Positions 7,205 through 13,571 of a stretch of DNA of 14,052 bases are shown piece after piece (position 1 is the stretch's first letter; each line of letters opens with the position of its first letter). The translations under genes were made by a program, and so were the position numbers. Source of the DNA: an uncultured Gammaproteobacteria bacterium (lineage in GTDB: Bacteria; Pseudomonadota; Gammaproteobacteria; SZUA-140); the NCBI GenBank assembly GCA_945787585.1, contig CALZIG010000260.1, forward strand, positions 1 to 14,052. The letters run 5' to 3'. Under the pieces are notes generated by a model. The model saw only the letters and a program-made list of their open reading frames with translations, was not told the origin of the DNA and did not search any database.

Positions 7205-8632
7205 CTAGTAAATACCTACGTCCAGATAATATCTGGAAATTTTTTCGATCGCAATGACAAAAGCTGCGGTGCGCAGGTCTTCAATTTTATCATTAGAATG
7301 AAGGGTCATATGCATGTCCTGATAGGCATTTCGCATGGTGTCGTCGAGGCCTGAACGGACAAGATCGAGTTCACTAGCACCGCGCACGATCATTGTTCGC
7401 GTCGCTTCAGAGATCTTCGAGCCGGTGGCCTCTTCGAGTAGATTGGCGTATTCATGGCCGCGCAGTTCATCATAGCGTCGTTCCATGCGACCAAAACGGA
7501 TGTGTGACAGGTTGCGGATCCATTCGAAGTAAGAGACCGTGACACCACCAGCATTGACATAGATGTCGGGCATTATCACGACGCCGCGCTTTTTAAGGAT
7601 GTTATCGGCGTCATAAGTGATCGGGCCGTTGGCGGCCTCAACAATCATCTTGGCCTGTATCCGCTCAGCGTTCTCTTTGGTGATTTGGCTCTCGAGCGCA
7701 GCGGGAATCAGGATGTCACACGGCATCTCCAGTGCACCTTTATTATCGGGGGAGAAGTGTCCGTTAGGAAAGTTTTTGAATGAACCGTGCTCTACGCGGT
7801 GTTGGTAGACGTCTTCAATATTCAGTCCATTTTCATCGCTGAGCACACCGTCATATTCAATGATGGCAATGATCTTGGCATCGTCTTCTTCCTGTAGGAA
7901 TTTGGCGGCGTGGTAACCGACGTTGCCGAGGCCCTGTACGATGATCCGTTTACCAGCAAGCCCTGCGCTGAGATTGGCGGATGCGACGTCTTTTGGATGG
8001 CGGAAGAATTCACGAATGGCGTACTGTACGCCACGGCCGGTGGCCTCAACACGGCCGCGGATACCACCTTGCTGCACAGGTTTGCCGGTGACGCAGGCCT
8101 GGTAGTTGATGTCTTCAGGATTGAGGTGTTTATAGGTATCTGCAATCCACGCCATCTCGCGCTGGCCGGTACCCACATCGGGGGCAGGTACGTTGGTGGC
8201 AGGATTAAGAAAGCCTTTACGTACCAGCTCTAGTGTATAGCGGCGGGTGATAAGTTGCATTTCATCACGCGAGTATTTCGATGGGTCGATATGTAGTGCG
8301 CCTTTGGAGCCACCAAAGGGGACATCGACCAGTGCGCATTTATAGGTCATTAATGACGCTAATGCCTCGACTTCGTCCTGATCTGAGTGAGGCGCGAATC
8401 GAATGCCGCCTTTCGCGGGGAGTCGATGGGTACTGTGAACTGCGCGCCAGCCTGTAAAGGTTTCTATCTGACCACGTATCTTGACGGGGAACTTGACCTG
8501 CAATACAGAGTCACACGCTTTAATCGTTTGCGCAGTGCCTTCATCAAGGTCGAGTATTGTGAGTGCATGATCAACCATTCGATCAACATTGCTGCTGAAA
8601 GAAGGGGTGGGGGTTGTTTTTTTGTTTGGCAC
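7205..8632 (-). CDS. Glutamate dehydrogenase (Glu/Leu/Phe/Val dehydrogenase family)
   Basis: The enzyme oxidatively deaminates an amino acid, most likely glutamate to 2-oxoglutarate plus ammonia, with a nicotinamide cofactor. The 475-residue product has the dimerisation/substrate domain with GGIRF (75-79), K74, K98 in MTYKCA, the catalytic K110 in VPFGGSKG and D152 in PAPDVGTG. The nucleotide fold follows with GLGNVG (234-239). An acidic residue closes the second strand (IIEYDG, E259), which would favour NAD+ over NADP+; that is inference. It is longer than the usual ~415-450 residues, with a low-complexity Ser/Thr/Pro N-terminus. The start is GTG at 8632, because AAGGGAG sits seven bases upstream; no better ATG exists near it. 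Substrate is assigned as glutamate by overall resemblance; leucine or valine cannot be fully excluded. A 13-base palindrome abuts the ribosome binding site. Confidence 0.9.
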   Translation of the reverse strand: MPNKKTTPTPSFSSNVDRMVDHALTILDLDEGTAQTIKACDSVLQVKFPVKIRGQIETFTGWRAVHSTHRLPAKGGIRFAPHSDQDEVEALASLMTYKCALVDVPFGGSKGALHIDPSKYSRDEMQLITRRYTLELVRKGFLNPATNVPAPDVGTGQREMAWIADTYKHLNPEDINYQACVTGKPVQQGGIRGRVEATGRGVQYAIREFFRHPKDVASANLSAGLAGKRIIVQGLGNVGYHAAKFLQEEDDAKIIAIIEYDGVLSDENGLNIEDVYQHRVEHGSFKNFPNGHFSPDNKGALEMPCDILIPAALESQITKENAERIQAKMIVEAANGPITYDADNILKKRGVVIMPDIYVNAGGVTVSYFEWIRNLSHIRFGRMERRYDELRGHEYANLLEEATGSKISEATRTMIVRGASELDLVRSGLDDTMRNAYQDMHMTLHSNDKIEDLRTAAFVIAIEKISRYYLDVGIY

Positions 8633-8645
8633 TGTCTTGCTCCCT

Positions 8646-8658
8646 TATCTGTCAGATA
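8646..8658. promoter_or_regulatory. Perfect 13-base palindrome next to the gdh ribosome binding site
   Basis: TATCTG-T-CAGATA is symmetric about base 8652. On the gdh strand it is immediately followed by the AAGGGAG ribosome binding site. With a one-base centre it cannot be an RNA hairpin, so a dimeric repressor site is the more likely reading; the regulator is unknown. Confidence 0.4.
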
Positions 8659-8814
8659 GTCAGTCTTCCTAACTCATTTGATTGCCGAAACATAAAGTCG
8701 CTCAGCAAATCGTACAATATCGGCGCCATCAGTGGCACGGCAGTTCTTTATGGGGTTCTAATAGATACCGATATGTGTAGGGTGGCGGCCAGTTTTTACA
8801 TTTCATTAGCGATC

Positions 8815-8837
8815 GATCCGGGGCGATCCGGGGCGAT
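8815..8837 (+). repeat. Short tandem repeat, 10-base unit GATCCGGGGC
   Basis: Two exact copies (8815-8824 and 8825-8834) plus three bases of a third, in the gdh-DUF2007 intergenic region. The unit is GC-rich amid AT-richer DNA. Confidence 0.8.
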
Positions 8838-8944
8838 TAGGCGCGCTATATTGTCGCTAAATCAGATTTTTGATCATGGGCAGTAAGTGGGGCATGATGA
8901 GATCTCTTGATAAGTGTCAATGTGTTGATAAAGAGGAATGATCT

Positions 8945-9259
8945 GTGAAGCGAATTTATTCGGCGGCGAATTTACAGGAGGCCTATTTAATGGTTGGATT
9001 ATTGCAACAATCCAACATTGAAGTGACCGTTGAAAACGAGAATATGCAGGGAGCAGTAGGTGAGATTCCTTTTACCCACGTCTATCCTGAACTCCATCTG
9101 GTTGATGAGCGTGATGAAGCGCGTGCTACAGCGATTATTCATGACTATGAAACCTCTCGATTGCATCTTAAAACAGTGATTTGTCACGGTTGTGGCGAAG
9201 AGAACCCCGCCAATTTTTCGAGCTGTTGGGCGTGTGACATGATGCTGAGTGAATCGTAA
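8945..9259 (+). CDS. Small DUF2007-domain protein with C-terminal zinc ribbon
   Basis: A 104-residue soluble protein. Residues 1-70 match the DUF2007 (putative signal-transducing) pattern: MKRIYSAANLQEAYLMVGLL, then a short strand-helix fold with EIPFTHVYPELHLVDERDEARA. Residues 80-97 form a four-cysteine ribbon, C80-HG-C83, ten residues, then C94-WA-C97, likely holding one zinc ion. The start is GTG at 8945, supported by AGAGGA seven bases upstream. DUF2007 proteins are thought to bind partners through the PII-like ferredoxin-fold domain, but no specific role is known, so function is left open. It lies 73 bases upstream of the ABC exporter genes on the same strand. A possible promoter in that gap suggests a separate transcript. 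Confidence 0.8.
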   Translation: MKRIYSAANLQEAYLMVGLLQQSNIEVTVENENMQGAVGEIPFTHVYPELHLVDERDEARATAIIHDYETSRLHLKTVICHGCGEENPANFSSCWACDMMLSES

Positions 9260-9295
9260 TTTATTCATCACTGTGTGGCCGTTCGCTGGTTCGTG

Positions 9296-9301
9296 TAGAA
9301 T
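9296..9301 (+). promoter_or_regulatory. Candidate -10 box for the ABC exporter genes
   Basis: TAGAAT lies 32 bases before the ATPase start codon. The -35 position is a poor match. The resulting leader of about 25 bases has no recognisable ribosome binding site. Confidence 0.3.
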
Positions 9302-9332
9302 GCACTCTCTTTAATTTCGTAAAACCTTTGTA

Positions 9333-10262
9333 ATGACTGCTGCTATCTCAATTAATAATGTTAAAAAATCATTTGGTGCTGTAGAGGCACTGACAGGGGT
9401 TGATCTGGTGATCAATCGCGGTGAGTTTTTTGGCCTGCTGGGACCGAATGGCGCGGGAAAATCAACCCTGATTAATATCATTGCTGGACTTTCTCGTGCA
9501 GATTCAGGCGAGGTAGCGGTACTGGGCCACGATGTTGTGGCGGATTATCGAGAAGCAAGGCGTGCGCTGGGCGTAGTGCCGCAGGAGCTGGTCTTTGATG
9601 CATTTTTTTCGGTGCGCGAGGTGCTTGAGATGCAGTCCGGTTATTTTGGGCTGGGTAAAAGTAACAACGGATGGATTGATGAGCTACTGGATGCGTTGGC
9701 GCTGACAGATAAGGCCAACGCGAACATGCGCGCACTCTCCGGAGGAATGAAACGTCGGGTGTTGATCGCGCAGGCGTTAGTGCATAAACCTGAAGTGGTG
9801 ATTCTGGATGAGCCGACCGCCGGTGTTGATGTTGAGCTACGTCAATTACTGTGGGGGTTTGTCGAGCAGCTCAATCAAAAAGGGCACACCATTGTGTTGA
9901 CGACTCATTATCTTGAAGAGGCTGAAAAGCTGTGTGACCGCATTGCGATCCTTAATCATGGTGAAGTGATTGCACTCGATACTAAGGAATCGCTGCTGCA
10001 GAGTGACATCTGTAATGTATTGCACCTGGTTATCAAGACGGCACAGCCAATACTGCCATCACAGTTACCACAGACTATGCAGCAAAAAATAAAGTCTATC
10101 GATGGGAACCAAATGCGTCTTGAGTTGCATAAAGATAAAGATTCTATTGTCAGTGTACTGGATGCGATTGCATCGGCTGGCATTGCAGTGGTTGACCTGG
10201 AGACAGAGCGTGCAGATCTTGAAGATGTATTTGTCGAGCTAACGCGTAAGAGGTCTTCATGA
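9333..10262 (+). CDS. yadG: ABC-2 type exporter, ATP-binding subunit (YadG-like)
   Basis: ATPase subunit of an inner-membrane ABC exporter; the substrate is unknown. The 309-residue protein resembles E. coli YadG along its length. Walker A is GPNGAGKST (37-45), the Q-loop is in GVVPQELVF (83-85), the signature is LSGGMKRR (135-142), Walker B is VVILDEP (155-161) with TAGVD as D-loop, and the switch histidine is H192 in LTTHYLEEAE. The last ~80 residues form the accessory C-terminal domain seen in this subgroup, ending in the DLEDVFVELT pattern. No clear ribosome binding site precedes the ATG at 9333, but no upstream alternative exists in frame. The stop overlaps the permease start in ATGA, so the two subunits are translationally coupled. 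Confidence 0.93.
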   Translation: MTAAISINNVKKSFGAVEALTGVDLVINRGEFFGLLGPNGAGKSTLINIIAGLSRADSGEVAVLGHDVVADYREARRALGVVPQELVFDAFFSVREVLEMQSGYFGLGKSNNGWIDELLDALALTDKANANMRALSGGMKRRVLIAQALVHKPEVVILDEPTAGVDVELRQLLWGFVEQLNQKGHTIVLTTHYLEEAEKLCDRIAILNHGEVIALDTKESLLQSDICNVLHLVIKTAQPILPSQLPQTMQQKIKSIDGNQMRLELHKDKDSIVSVLDAIASAGIAVVDLETERADLEDVFVELTRKRSS

Positions 10263-11020
10263 TTAGTCGAGGTTTCTATACGCTTTTTTACAAAGAGACA
10301 TTGCGCTTTTATAAGGTGGCGCTACAGACGGTACTTGCGCCAATTATTACAACCTTGCTCTATTTTCTGGTCTTCTCCCATGTGTTAAAAGATCGCGTGA
10401 TGGTGTTTGAGGATGTCAGTTACACCTCGTTTTTGATCCCGGGTTTGATGATGATGACCATCATTCAAAATGCGTTCGCCAATAGTTCCTCCAGTCTGAT
10501 TCAGTCGAAGGTGACAGGTAATATTGTGTTTGTGTTGTTAACACCGCTCTCTTATGTGGAGGTCTTTCTGGCGTTTATGTTTGCCGCAATGGTGCGTGGA
10601 CTGGTCGTTGGTTTTGGGGTGTTTTTAGTGGCGATCTGTTTTGTTTCAGTGCCGGCACACAGTTTTGTTTTCCTGTTAGTTTTTGCGATGCTTGGCAGTG
10701 CGGTACTGGGTACGCTGGGGATTATTGCGGGTATCTGGGCGGAAAAATTTGATCAACTGGCTGGATTCCAGAATTTTGTGATCATGCCGCTCTCTTTTCT
10801 AAGTGGTGTCTTTTATTCAATCCATTCACTGCCCCCATTCTGGCAGGCAGTCTCTCATCTGAATCCTTTTTTTTATATGATCGATGGTTTTCGATATGGC
10901 TTCTTTGGCGCCTCAGATGTGTCGCCGTGGGTAAGTTTAGTTGTCATTTTAGTGGCTTTTGTCATGCTGGCCTTTATTGCGATTAGTTTATTAAAGCAGG
11001 GGTACCGGTTGCGAAATTAA
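10259..11020 (+). CDS. yadH: ABC-2 type exporter, permease subunit (YadH-like)
   Basis: The membrane half of the exporter encoded with the preceding ATPase. The 253-residue protein has about six hydrophobic segments, near residues 24-41, 58-76, 104-128, 135-160, 172-190 and 224-247. It carries ABC-2 permease landmarks also seen in E. coli YadH: SFLIPGLMMMTIIQNAFAN near the second helix, PLSFLSGVFYSIHSLPPFWQ, and SHLNPFFYMIDGFRYGF (residues 199-215). An AAGAGG ribosome binding site inside the end of the ATPase gene is well placed for the ATG at 10259. The substrate is not predictable; relatives include polysaccharide, lipid and drug exporters. The gene ends 15 bases before the convergent end of the comFB gene, and I see no hairpin terminator in that gap. 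Confidence 0.93.
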   Translation: MISRGFYTLFYKETLRFYKVALQTVLAPIITTLLYFLVFSHVLKDRVMVFEDVSYTSFLIPGLMMMTIIQNAFANSSSSLIQSKVTGNIVFVLLTPLSYVEVFLAFMFAAMVRGLVVGFGVFLVAICFVSVPAHSFVFLLVFAMLGSAVLGTLGIIAGIWAEKFDQLAGFQNFVIMPLSFLSGVFYSIHSLPPFWQAVSHLNPFFYMIDGFRYGFFGASDVSPWVSLVVILVAFVMLAFIAISLLKQGYRLRN

Positions 11021-11035
11021 AGATCAATTTCGCTG

Positions 11036-11296
11036 TTAGCGGGGATTTGCCATTACTTTATCGATAGCACTGCTCACCGCAGATTCGATATCACTGCTGA
11101 TTTTTATGTTGTCCTCATCTCGTGCGTAAAAGACCGTGTCCACCTGGTGGCGCACATAGCGTGCGGGTAACTGGTTCAGAGCAATGCAGGCGATATCCAG
11201 AACGGCATCTTCATCCAGCGTAAGGTTGCGTTTACTGCTGATGATGGCGATCTCATCAAAGACCTGCCTTTCATAGTAGTTAGTGATCGTATCCAT
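11036..11296 (-). CDS. ComFB-family small protein (putative cyclic-dinucleotide sensor)
   Basis: An 86-residue, all-helical-looking cytoplasmic protein. It shows the ComFB pattern: NYYERQVFDEIAI at the N-terminus (residues 6-18), a central helix, and IALNQLPARYVRHQVDT at residues 38-54. The family is named after a Bacillus late-competence protein; cyanobacterial members have been reported to bind cyclic di-nucleotides. Whether this one does is inference. The ATG at 11296 is chosen over one seven codons upstream because a strong GGGAGG ribosome binding site lies four bases ahead. No competence gene is adjacent. It is divergent from a secreted ankyrin protein across a 334-base region containing repeated octamers, which hints at shared control. 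Confidence 0.85.
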   Translation of the reverse strand: MDTITNYYERQVFDEIAIISSKRNLTLDEDAVLDIACIALNQLPARYVRHQVDTVFYARDEDNIKISSDIESAVSSAIDKVMANPR

Positions 11297-11630
11297 GTTT
11301 CCTCCCTTCCATATCATTCTGTGCGTATGTTACGGCATCGCATACGTACGCTTTCATACGCATAATCGGCCACATTCGTGATCTGCTGAATGTTTATTCA
11401 GTGATGCTAAATTATCATGTTTACTAGATAAGTCAGATGGATAGCATAATAACCATTTAAATTTAATGTTTTGTGAGTCATCGTTTATATGCGTATGTTT
11501 TCCATCTATCCCTTAATGGTCTATTATCAGACGACATTGTTGCCAGTGCTGATGCCTCCTTTGCGAAGGTGAGCCAGCACTACCACCGAGATTGTTGTGC
11601 TGGTCGCAGAAATATAGTGAGGAGAAGCTG
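11297..11630. promoter_or_regulatory. comFB-ankyrin divergent control region
   Basis: This 334-base gene-free stretch holds the start signals of both flanking genes. The octamer TGCGTATG occurs three times: plus strand 11322-11329, minus strand 11355-11362, and plus strand 11490-11497. There is also a degenerate copy within CATACGTACGC (11341-11351). CTGAAT-GTTT-ATTCAG (11386-11401) is a six-base-arm inverted repeat. An AT-rich block follows around 11440-11470. The 3' part (11536-11603) forms alternative hairpins in the ankyrin leader, and GGAG (11621-11624) is the ankyrin ribosome binding site. I cannot assign exact promoters. Confidence 0.55.
11545..11603 (+). promoter_or_regulatory. Leader of the ankyrin gene with two mutually exclusive hairpins
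   Basis: AGTGCTG (11545-11551) can pair with CAGCACT (11575-11581), enclosing a small perfect hairpin CCTT-TGCG-AAGG (11558-11569). The same right arm, CCAGCAC (11574-11580), can instead pair with GTGCTGG (11597-11603). The two structures exclude each other. ATTGTTG is directly repeated at 11536-11542 and 11591-11597, which suggests the arms may have arisen by duplication. There is no T tract, so an attenuator of the usual terminator type is not indicated. Confidence 0.5.
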
Positions 11631-13442
11631 ATGAACATATTAGCAAAACCGTCGTCCTTCTGGATTGCGCCCCTGATGCTGTGTAGTGCGCTTACGCTTG
11701 CAATTGGCCTGGTACCGCTGGAAGTCGGCGCTGCCGGAACTGAAGCGGCATCATCGAAAGCTGAAGTCTCAATGGAGGGACGCCAGTTTGTGCTGGCGGC
11801 TCGTTTTGGGCATGAGCATGTGATTAAAAATAAGCTTAACGACGGAATCGATATCAATAGTGTTGATGAGCTGGGTAATACCGCGCTCATTGTTGCGGCC
11901 GCTGAAAATCAAAAATCTATCTTCAAGCTTCTACTGGCGCAGGGTGCGAATGTCAATGCGCAGAGCCATGATGGTACTACCGCATTAATGAATGCCGCGC
12001 TACACGGCAATCTGGAAATTGCCAAGGCGCTGATTGACGCGGGTAGTAAGGTCGATCTGCACAAGAGTGACGGTGATACGGCTTTGGTGGGTGCGGTACA
12101 ATATGGGCGTCTGCCGATGGTCGAATTACTCTTAGTCAAAGGCGCAAATCCAAATGTGACTCAGGCTGCCACGGTTAAAGAGGGTGGCGGCTTTACCCCG
12201 CTTATGTATGCCGCGCAGCACGGCTTAAAAGGGGCGAAAGGTGACTGGAATACAATCACAAAGGCGCTATTAAAACATGGTGCAAACACTAATTTAGCGC
12301 GTGCGAATGGTGATACCGCGCTGACCATTGCACAGTGGAATAAGCATCATGGGATTGTGGACCTGTTAACCAGTGCTGGCGCGCGTGATGAAACCCATTA
12401 TGCGATGCTTTCGAATGAAGAGGCCTTGGTGAAGGCCGCGAGTATCGGTGACCTGGTAAAAACAAAACTGCTGCTGAAGCAGGCGACAGACGTTAACTAC
12501 CGAGATAATAATACGGGTGTAACGCCGTTAATAACAGGTGTTTATTACGGGAATATTGATGTGGTACGTACGTTGATTGAAAGCGGTGCTGATGTCAATC
12601 ATGTTCCTTGGGGGTTGAAGGAGCAGCGCATCGCAAGTTCCAGTGTTTCCTTTAAAGAGCGCGAGTTATTACGGGCGATTTCACGGAGTGACACGGCATT
12701 ATTGCTCGCAGTGCATAATAATTTCACCGAGATTGCCGCGTATTTAATCGCACAGGGTGCAAAAATACCTGTTGCAAATCGTAAGCAAGAGACGCCTTCA
12801 TTGATTGCAGTGCGAAATGGTAATGCGGCCCTTGTAAAACTACTGCTTGATAGTGGCGCTGATCCAGATAGAGCGACCATCGACAAAAAGATTGATCGCT
12901 ATATCACCAAAATCCATAAGAAAACGACGCGACCTTCGCTGCTAATTGAGGCCGCAAAGGGTGGGCATATTGAAACGCTGACGGTGTTACTCGATGCGGG
13001 TGCAGATGCCAATATTCAGGATGATGATGGCATCACCCCAATTTTTAAAGCCTCTGAGCAGGGATACGTAAAGGTTGTGGCACTACTCCTCGCGCATCAA
13101 GCAGACCCCAATCTTTATGACAATATCGGTCGTACCCCGTTGATGATCGCTTCGAGAAATGGCTATCAAAATATCGTCGAGACACTCGTAGAGCATGATG
13201 CCGATGTTAATGCCATTGAGCAGTTAGAGCCGAACTCGCATAGAGATATCTCAATCGGGGGGATGACTGCACTTATCTACGCCTCCAGAGGGGGGCATGC
13301 GGGCATCACCGAATTTCTTTTGAAGAATGGCGCTGACCCACGATTATCGTCGAATACCGGAGAAACTGCGCTGGGAGTGGCAAAGCAGCATGGCTTTAGT
13401 AAAATTGAGCGGCTACTGGCGGGTGGCCCTGTCGATGACTGA
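11631..13442 (+). CDS. Exported ankyrin-repeat protein
   Basis: A 603-residue protein with an N-terminal signal peptide (MNILAKPSSFWIAPLML..., hydrophobic core ~10-30) and a likely cleavage around residues 33-36 (EVGAAG). The mature part would therefore be periplasmic or outside the cell. From about residue 50 to 598 it is made of roughly a dozen or more ankyrin units, some degenerate. Units are recognisable by G-x-TALxxAAxxG and LLLxxGAxxN, for example at 82-109, 115-142, 148-175, 228-250, 297-323, 434-461, 467-494, 500-527 and 544-571. Two longer linkers interrupt the array (~251-265 and ~325-352). Ankyrin repeats bind other proteins, so this is a binding scaffold; no enzyme domain is visible. 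The ATG at 11631 follows a good GGAG site; an upstream in-frame ATG at 11592 would add 13 residues ahead of the signal peptide and is rejected. The gene is divergent from comFB. Confidence 0.9.
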   Translation: MNILAKPSSFWIAPLMLCSALTLAIGLVPLEVGAAGTEAASSKAEVSMEGRQFVLAARFGHEHVIKNKLNDGIDINSVDELGNTALIVAAAENQKSIFKLLLAQGANVNAQSHDGTTALMNAALHGNLEIAKALIDAGSKVDLHKSDGDTALVGAVQYGRLPMVELLLVKGANPNVTQAATVKEGGGFTPLMYAAQHGLKGAKGDWNTITKALLKHGANTNLARANGDTALTIAQWNKHHGIVDLLTSAGARDETHYAMLSNEEALVKAASIGDLVKTKLLLKQATDVNYRDNNTGVTPLITGVYYGNIDVVRTLIESGADVNHVPWGLKEQRIASSSVSFKERELLRAISRSDTALLLAVHNNFTEIAAYLIAQGAKIPVANRKQETPSLIAVRNGNAALVKLLLDSGADPDRATIDKKIDRYITKIHKKTTRPSLLIEAAKGGHIETLTVLLDAGADANIQDDDGITPIFKASEQGYVKVVALLLAHQADPNLYDNIGRTPLMIASRNGYQNIVETLVEHDADVNAIEQLEPNSHRDISIGGMTALIYASRGGHAGITEFLLKNGADPRLSSNTGETALGVAKQHGFSKIERLLAGGPVDD

Positions 13443-13473
13443 AATTATAATAATAACAGTGTGATCCATCATT

Positions 13474-13503
13474 AACCCTCTCCGTACTGGCGAGGGTTTT
13501 TTA
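13474..13503 (+). terminator. Intrinsic terminator of the ankyrin gene
   Basis: AACCCTC (13474-13480) pairs with GAGGGTT (13492-13498). An inner CC/GG pair follows across one mismatch, with the loop GTACT. A T-rich tract (13497-13502) follows directly. Confidence 0.85.
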
Positions 13504-13571
13504 TTTCTAGTGGTAACGTAATAATGATAAAGGCTTTGTGAAAACTAAATATAGTAGGTTATGCTTTGCCG

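Larger units (their letters stand above)
8633..8944. other. Intergenic region between gdh and the DUF2007 gene
   Basis: This 312-base gap separates two divergent genes and should hold both promoters. It contains the palindrome TATCTGTCAGATA (8646-8658) next to the gdh ribosome binding site and a 10-base tandem repeat (8815-8837). It also has AAATC-A-GATTT (8859-8869), and TTGATAA repeated 18 bases apart (8907-8913 and 8925-8931) just before the DUF2007 start. A 90-codon plus-strand frame at 8614-8886 lacks a ribosome binding site and resembles nothing, so I do not call it a gene. Confidence 0.5.

Noticed and set aside
8614..8886. A 90-codon plus-strand frame overlapping the start of gdh and the gap beyond.
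   Set aside because: It covers the gdh start, the palindrome and the tandem repeat, lacks a ribosome binding site and resembles no family.
11513..11890. A 125-codon minus-strand frame across the ankyrin leader and signal peptide.
   Set aside because: It is antisense to the ankyrin gene, serine-rich from reverse reading, with no ribosome binding site.
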